Below are positions 57,094 through 64,000 of a DNA stretch of 64,000 nt, one piece after another. The stretch is taken from contig OZ024848.1 of assembly GCA_964017145.1 (NCBI GenBank), positions 2,926,501 through 2,990,500 of the forward strand. Reading direction: 5' to 3'. A program made the translations under genes and the position numbers. Each line of letters begins with the position of its first letter. The stretch's first letter is position 1. The notes beneath the pieces are model-generated. The model ran no database searches. It was not told the DNA's origin and was given only the letters and a program-made list of their open reading frames with translations. This DNA is from Agrocybe praecox (taxonomy: Eukaryota > Basidiomycota > Agaricomycetes > Agaricales > Agrocybaceae).

Positions 57094-58245
57094 ACAATTT
57101 CTTGTTTAAACGTTGACGCTGTGCAGTACGATTATTCTCGTTCTTTTCCTATTTTCTTTTTGGGACCCTTCTGTAACGAACCTCGTCCATGTCTTTCTTT
57201 CCTTCGTCGCTCTCCATATAACTATTAGTACCTCGAATCTTCCTGTTCGTGACGGACATCATATACATTCGTACTACATTAGTATACTATCATTTACATC
57301 CGGACATTGCACCTCATGTTTATTTCATAATAGCATAGATATCCCCATCAGTAAAAGTCTTTGAAGTTGAAGCATTTTATGGCAAGCCATTTTTTCCTCG
57401 CACAGCTAACCTTCCTTCAGCCCCGGTGCTGTTGACCGATTTTTCCTGTGCTTATGATCATGTGTGTGAAGATTATGACCCCAGTACTGCGGTACTGACG
57501 CCTGGCGAACAAAGGGTAAACATTTTTTCTGCGTTTTCACTACGTGCAGCAAAGAACACGGGCGAGGACCCCAGATGAACACAATAATTCCTACCATCTT
57601 TCCAACAATTCAAATCACAATACGCCATCCCCAAAAGAGCTGAAAAAAGGCCGACAAGGCTAAAGGCGAAACACACCGAGTGGGCCCTTGTGCAAGGGAT
57701 TAAGGAAAGGTAAAGGTTGGTCTTTACTATCTCTTCTAGCATTTATTTATCTTGTTTTCGTTGAAAATAGCGGATGAAAAGAGATGTCGCGGCTATTCCG
57801 CCCGGATGCACATTGCAGTTTACCATGGCGGATTTCTAAATTTAAATATTTTAAATTTAGTTGTTTCGAGCGCCAAATGACCGTAATGTTCATTTTGAGG
57901 TACAGTTCTCAATGCTTATTGCTCTATAGAAAAAGGTCTACTTAGACTTGAGATTCTTTGAGCACGATCTTTCTAATGCACAGTTAGCACGAATTCGTCT
58001 CCATAATATGCACGGAAAGGTTGAAAGTAAATATTCCAGTCTCTACATGAGCGGCATTCGAGACCCAAGGACTATTGGTCGGTTAACAGTGGTTTGATCA
58101 AAATAGCTAACTACTATGTTACTTCCGTCGATGATTGCACGTAATAATACTTTTCATTGCCTCCTCACTTGCGAGGTTGAGACTATCCAATATTGCCCGA
58201 AGTAGAATCCAAAAAATCTATAAAGGGCAGGTAGGTTTTTGAAAG
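57094..58245. other. Intergenic region with a perfect hairpin
   Basis: About 1.15 kb. It includes the chitin synthase 3' flank and the promoter of the next small gene. A 25-nt perfect inverted repeat (11-nt arms CTAAATTTAAA and TTTAAATTTAG around TAT) lies at 57836-57860. A TATA box (TATAAAG) at 58219-58225 is 21 bp before the next start codon. No gene. Confidence 0.6.
57836..57860. repeat. Perfect AT-rich hairpin
   Basis: 11-nt arms with a 3-nt loop, fully complementary. It could be a replication-associated or regulatory structure, or chance in AT-rich DNA. Confidence 0.6.
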
Positions 58246-58783
58246 ATGAAATATTCCACTTTCTTTGCTGTAATCACTGCTGCTATCCTTCCCGTGTCTA
58301 TGGCACTATCTGGAGACGCTGAATCTCTTGAGAAACTTGGGCTCTCAGTCCATATCTGCGAAATAGATTGAGTGTCTCTCTCGTTATCCTACATACTGGC
58401 TACTTCTGCTTAATTATATATATATTAGAAATCATCATGGGCGCTGCGTCAACTAAAGCCTGCCCTTCCTCTGCCCTCGGAGTCACTGGATACCAGTCCT
58501 GGTACTCTGCATCCAGTAAGCCTTTAAGCATTTTTACGCCCAGACTGTGATGCTAAATTTTTTGTTAGGTGCTAACTGCCTTTGGTACACCAAAGAATTG
58601 TGCAAGGGAACCAAGTCTCTAGAAGATGAGGTGAACAGAACAAGTCATCCATGAAAGAAAGCGTCACAGGCGCTAACTCGTGGCACCGGCGCCGAGTCGC
58701 CGAAGTGAATTCTGGGGTGACAAGTGACAGTGACAACATTGATGACTGGGCCGGATTCACGTGGGTTGAGCTCCCCTGATAAT
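58246..58783 (+). CDS. Putative small secreted protein (model uncertain)
   Basis: An ATG 21 bp after a TATA box opens a signal peptide (MKYSTFFAVITAAILPVSMA) followed by LSGDAESLEKLGLSVHICE. Exon-like pieces downstream continue with short introns: IMGAASTKACPSSALGVTGY ending at about 58514, then ANCLWYTKELCKGTKSLEDE from about 58570, and possibly NIDDWAGFTWVELP ending near 58779. Cys residues at regular spacing suggest disulfides, as in fungal effector-like proteins. I could not make every junction keep frame, and the first piece meets a stop at 58369-58371 unless spliced before it. It may be a real small secreted protein or a decaying copy. No family recognised. Confidence 0.4.
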
Positions 58784-59136
58784 ATCCATTATAACGACGA
58801 GTGTTGCAGTCTCAATTCAGTCTTCAAAGCTTCAACCTTTAACTTCAGTATTCACAATCCCAGTCGTAGTGATACCTCTACTTTCACTTATACAGCTCTG
58901 GAAATTAATCTCGGTCCTGGACAAGGCCTCACAGCTTGCAAGATAAAGATTGGACAGCTCACTGTTCTATTTGAAAGGTTCTGCATTGTCTTCAAGTTTT
59001 GTTATCGTTGTGTTGTTGATATGTTACTCACACCATCTAGGCTCGAGTATATGAGTACTTAAAGCGCGTATTCTATGTAAATCTCCGTTGTCGGGAGCCC
59101 AAGGGTTTTATTAATTTTGATTTACTAGCGCATATA
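58784..59136. other. Intergenic, weak open frame
   Basis: A plus-strand frame stays open to 59062 (NECC-like NDECCSLNSVFKASTFNF) but has no start context or splice logic linking it firmly to the previous gene. It may be its 3' part or noncoding. Confidence 0.3.
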
Positions 59137-61539
59137 ATGTCAACGTCGACACAGCAAATACACAGGCGTAAATCTAGCAGAGATGAAGACGAAATCAGGC
59201 TTATTAGGTCACCAACAGTTGAGGTCACGGTTCCAGAAGAGCATGAGTTGCCTTCTGTGAAGATTTCAGCACCTCCAATACGTAGCAGGACGCAATCTAC
59301 GCCTCATATGAACGGACATAATCACAGTCAGTCGACGACGAGCGCCAATCCACCGTCTGCAGGGCCATTACGATCGAGTTTTGCGCTGCCCCGCCCCCTG
59401 AATGGTCACCCAATGGCGTCGCCGTTCAGGTCAACATTCTCGGCGCCGATGCCGCCTCAGATGAATGGACACTCGCGTACGCGATCAATATCGACACCTT
59501 TTTCTCCCGCTTCACCTTCGCCGCTGTCCGCGTCGTTCCCAATCAACGCTTCTTCATCCCTACCCATGGCTGCAAACATGTTGACGTCGCAATCTGCGCC
59601 CGAAGGAGTCGATGGACAACAGCAACAACAGCCTCCGAGCGCAAAACACAATCGAAGACATTCAAGGATGCATTCCCGCAATCTTTCAGTGTTCTTTCCT
59701 CGCCCTGGATCGTTACCACATAGTACTATATCGGAAGATGGAGGACAGGAATTGGACATGGCGATTGACGAAGAAGCGCCACTCATGCCATCCGCCGGGT
59801 CGAGTGTCAATATTCCTGGGTCTCGACAGCCAATAACTCCTCTTGGGCAAGGTTTTACCTTTGGTGGCAGACCGCCCTCAAACCTGCCTACCCCGGAGCT
59901 GATGACAGCGCCCCACTCGTCTTCGGGGTCGTCCTCGACTTCCAAGAAGCGTGGACATCACCACAAACATTCGTTATCACACAATTTCTTTTCTTTCTTG
60001 GAGCCTGGCAGTGGCCGTCCATTACCGCGAGAGGAAGACTTACACACCCAACCCACACCTATACCCGTCTCACCTTGGGGGCCTATGTCTGCTTTTCCCG
60101 ACTCTGCCGTTCCTTCAAAGACAAATTTCAGTGTCCCTCAACAGAAAAACGGGCACGTTGAGCGACCTCATGTCGAACCTGAAGATATATCACCAAGTGC
60201 CTTTGTTGCTTCCTTAGGACAATTTGCGTTGGGTGCATGGTTATGGGTCACTGGGCAACAAGTCGGGTCCTTATCGTGTACGGGCCTTGGGTATTGGGTT
60301 GTCTTTGATTCCATTGGTGTTGCTCTGCGTGGCGTGATTCCTGGGTGGTTAGCTTCACCCTCTTCGGCGGGCTCAGCAGAAAAGGAGAGAGACAAAATCA
60401 GGAGACCTTATGGGAACGGCCGAGTGGAGACCGTCATGATGTTTGCACAGGCCGTATATCTACTATTTTCATCGGTATACGTCTGCAAGGAGACTGTTGA
60501 GCATTTCTTGCTGAGTGCAGGTGGAGGAGAGGGACACCATCACCATCATGGAGACGAGGAGGTTGGGTTGGGGTATGTTTTCCACTTCGAGCTTCCCTTT
60601 CGTTGACTTCACTAACAGCGGATAATTTAGCATCGATTTCCCCATATTTATGACATTTAGCACTGTCGTTTCTCTTCTTGCAAATGCGCTATTGTTTGAG
60701 AATAACACCAAGATTGTCAACAGTATGTTTTCATTATTTTGCTTGCGTAAACTGGTGTTTGACTTTTTTACAGTCACAGGAAACCGGATTCCTTCATTAC
60801 GCACTTTAATCCGTTCAATTTTGTCGCCATCGCGGCTTACACACGACCCAGCGCCAACCTCGACTCTTGGACTTGTTTTGTCCAATCCATTCGTTTCAAC
60901 CCCCCTCTTTTTCTGCGTATCTATCCTATTTCTTGCTATATTTGTGCCTGCGTGAGTGACAACTTTATCAACTTCCCTCTTTTTGTATCACCTGTTAACG
61001 GTATCATAACATTAGCGAGCAACACCGTACAGCTGACCTGGTACTTGCCCTTATCCTAGCAGCTTTGACGTTCAAAGTAGCATATCGAGCCTGTGTTGTG
61101 CTCGGCACTGTTTTACTGCAAACGTCACCTCCGCGAGGTCTATCGAGTGGGAAGATGGAGTCGTTCTTACGCGCCATGCGCGAGGTAACTAGCTGCTCGG
61201 ATATTATCAAAATTCCGTAACTTATTCCATTTTCATCTTACTTCTCAGGTCGAGCGACACCCACAAGTTCTACACCTACCAGCACCCCATATATGGCAGC
61301 TCACGCCAAGTCATGCATCTGCAGCTTCTACCCTGTCAGCAAAGTCGGCAGGATCTCCTGAATCACTCGTCGTGACACTTGAGTTGCACGTCAGAGAGGA
61401 TCTGGGAGACGACGACGTGCTCAAGCTAACCAAGTGGGCTTGGGAACGGTGTGTCAGTGCCCTGTATAACTTGAAGGATTTCAGGGAGTTGGGCGAGGAA
61501 GGAGGACCGGAGGTGACGGTTGGTGTTGTCCGTGGATGA
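59137..61539 (+). CDS. Cation diffusion facilitator family transporter (Zrg17-like)
   Basis: Predicted zinc transporter of the endoplasmic reticulum/Golgi; yeast Zrg17 pairs with Msc2. The first about 350 residues are cytosolic and disordered, rich in Ser/Pro/His (PRPLNGHPMASPFRST, KKRGHHHKHSLSHNFFSFL). The membrane domain begins SAFVASLGQFALGAWLWVTG, then LGYWVVFDSIGVALRGVIPG, ETVMMFAQAVYLLFSSVYVC, a His loop (GGGEGHHHHHGDEEVGLG), IDFPIFMTFSTVVSLLANAL, TPLFFCVSILFLAIFVPA and ADLVLALILAALTFKVAYRA. The C-terminal cytosolic part is the dimerisation domain (VVTLELHVREDLGDDDVLKL). Introns at about 60572, 60721, 60954 and 61187. Gly-rich and Asp-poor helices weaken the usual Asp/His metal site, as in Zrg17-type partners. 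Start: first ATG. Confidence 0.83.
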
Positions 61540-62881
61540 TGTCAATGATATGGCTGGCGTAATGATAAACTGGGGCTGATGTGCGCGGTTATTTTTTGTT
61601 TTTGGATTTATCATTATTTCATTGAAGAAGAAGGAAGGAAGGGATGGATATACTTATACCAGGACCTGGGCAGGGTCCCTTATTTGATCAGGAGGAGTCA
61701 TTTCGTTGGTTCGTTCACTCGTGTTTATAGCCTGATATACAAGTGATCTATTCGTCCGTCGGGTGCTTTCTTGTCGTTTGAAGGCATTGAAAATTGGTCG
61801 ATTTTCTCTGACCGGTTGGTGGATTTGGAGGTACGCTGGTTGTTGTACATGTGATACCCTATTCGGCTGGGCACCTCGACTTCGTGTTGGTTGATGCAGC
61901 ATCAATGGCCACAAGCGTATGGGTACAGGTGGGTCCTCAACAGACTATTTCTCCTCACCATTATTGATTCATTGCCTGAAAAAGCAAGTATCTGTTGGCC
62001 TGGCTTACAGGACATTTCAAGTTATTAAGGGCCCCAATACTTCTCGTTTCTGATTAGTTCCTCTTCAACCCTCCTGAAGGCACATGCAACCATGAAGCTA
62101 CATTAACATTAACCACTACATCCTCAGAGCCCTCCATATTGCGTACGTTTGGCAATGCCACTGCACGTAGGCACGTAGGTGGCATGATGCCTACAACGAC
62201 TCATAAAGGGAAATGCAGCTTCACATACTGCATGTACATCATCAACCATTTTGGGGCCGTACGTCAGACAATCTTCTTCTACCTTTATAGATGGACATAC
62301 CACCGCGCTCATGGCGACTTCAAGCGGGACAAGCAACCACCAGTATTCCCGGTTGCCTGCAAAGTCAAGACCAGTCGCTCTGGATTCACCGGGAAAAGGT
62401 GGTGAAGTCTTCCGAATAAAAGCCTACGTGAGTGATGCGTACCAAGTCATATGGAAAGTAGTCAACGCTGGCGGCTCTCAGGCCATGTATGTTTATCCGC
62501 TGACCTGTTGTTGAGTAACTAACACATGCTTCAGGTAAACCTCGACATCGAAACGAAGCTTATATGCCATATGGGCGTATGCAACGTAGATCTTTGAGTC
62601 TTATATGACACGCCCATTCTGTAATGATTTCTTCGTGTTTCATGTAGGCCTTGTTCTGCAAAGCGGCCATGTTCTGACATCTGGGGATTTCCATATCAGG
62701 AAAACATTGACTTATGTGGAATACCGCCCGAAACTGCCCTTCCAATGGTTGCTTCAATACAGAGAATATATGGAATAATCTCATTGAAGATTCCATGGAT
62801 CTCTCGACCTATAATCAACGAAGGTTAATTGGCGGGAAAGATCATGAGCACCTGGAAGAACGGCACGGACTGCCATGTAAA

Positions 62882-62889
62882 TGACGTCA
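62882..62889. promoter_or_regulatory. CRE-like palindrome
   Basis: Perfect TGACGTCA about 100 bp upstream of the SDR start and 16 bp before a TATA box; the expected placement for a bZIP (ATF/CREB) activator site. Stress or cAMP control is inference. Confidence 0.5.
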
Positions 62890-62905
62890 CTGCGCCATCC
62901 ATCCC

Positions 62906-62912
62906 TATATAA
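62906..62912 (+). promoter_or_regulatory. TATA box of the SDR gene
   Basis: TATATAA, 79 bp before the ATG, in a good position for Pol II initiation at about 62940. Confidence 0.6.
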
Positions 62913-62990
62913 CACGATATTATGCCGCATACCTTATTCCCAGACCACCATCACTCCAGAAACTCGTTTAATCTACGACAACAGATCAGT

Positions 62991-64000
<1,010 letters not shown>

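Larger units (their letters stand above)
61540..62990. other. Long intergenic region; promoter of the SDR gene at the 3' end
   Basis: About 1.45 kb. A minus-strand frame (62796-62560, 78 aa, MESSMRLFHIFSVLKQPLEG) and a plus-strand frame around 62251-62514 are open but match nothing that I know. Near the end lie a CRE-like TGACGTCA (62882-62889) and a TATA box TATATAA (62906-62912), 79 bp upstream of the SDR start. Confidence 0.5.

Noticed and set aside
57406..57742. Overlapping minus-strand frames downstream of the chitin synthase with hydrophobic stretches
   Set aside because: No start context, no introns, no family resemblance; most likely 3' flanking sequence.

Overview
The window looks like a nuclear contig of an agaricomycete (mushroom-forming basidiomycete). 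Nearly every gene is cut by many short introns of about 45-65 nt, intergenic gaps are short, divergent pairs are common, and the gene set is typical: a myosin-motor chitin synthase, a PDR-type ABC transporter, a CAP10-type glycosyltransferase and a split tRNA-Ala. All gene models were spliced by hand from GT/GC-AG signals, reading frame and family resemblance. No database search was possible.

Layout. 4-1127: 3' end of a PDR-type ABC transporter. 1289-4160 (-): 75/78-kDa subunit of mitochondrial complex I, divergent from 4633-7101 (+), an AMSH/sst2-type JAMM deubiquitinase. 7857-9334: secreted acid phosphatase. 10025-10643: small unknown protein. 12049-14216: GT90/CAP10 glycosyltransferase. 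14926-16732: 2OG-Fe(II)-oxygenase-like protein. 16948-20310: a DNA transposon with about 420-bp terminal inverted repeats, a 6-bp target duplication and a decayed integrase-like gene. 20423-22267 (-): F-box protein, divergent from 23536-25726, an inositol-type sugar transporter. 25842-27656 (-): carnosine N-methyltransferase family, divergent from the splicing factor Isy1 (27979-29157). 29158-30710: gene relics. 30711-32171: UbiA prenyltransferase. 32330-32410 (-): tRNA-Ala(CGC). 32682-36867: large FHA-domain protein. 37132-38193 (-): RING E3 with a SUMO-interaction-like motif, divergent from COP9 subunit 1 (38379-40182). 40437-41429 (-): unknown protein. 42376-43949: MINDY deubiquitinase. 44499-45949 (-): SURF6/Rrp14, divergent from the PP2A activator PTPA (46115-47430). 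47582-49198 (-): F-box-like protein. 50868-57093: myosin-motor chitin synthase. 58246-58783: probable small secreted protein. 59137-61539: CDF-type zinc transporter. 62991-64000: short-chain dehydrogenase, cut by the window end.

Most genes are housekeeping. Several belong to ubiquitin/SUMO signalling (AMSH, MINDY, CSN1, RING E3, two F-box proteins), but they are scattered among unrelated genes and I see no evidence of a functional cluster. The most unusual item is the transposon, whose termini, target duplication and integrase remnant fit the IS3EU superfamily as I recall it. Other points worth attention are a K-Ras-like lipid anchor on the MINDY deubiquitinase, micro-exons of 17-24 nt in key domains, two GC-AG introns, and an oxygenase-like protein that seems to lack its metal ligands.
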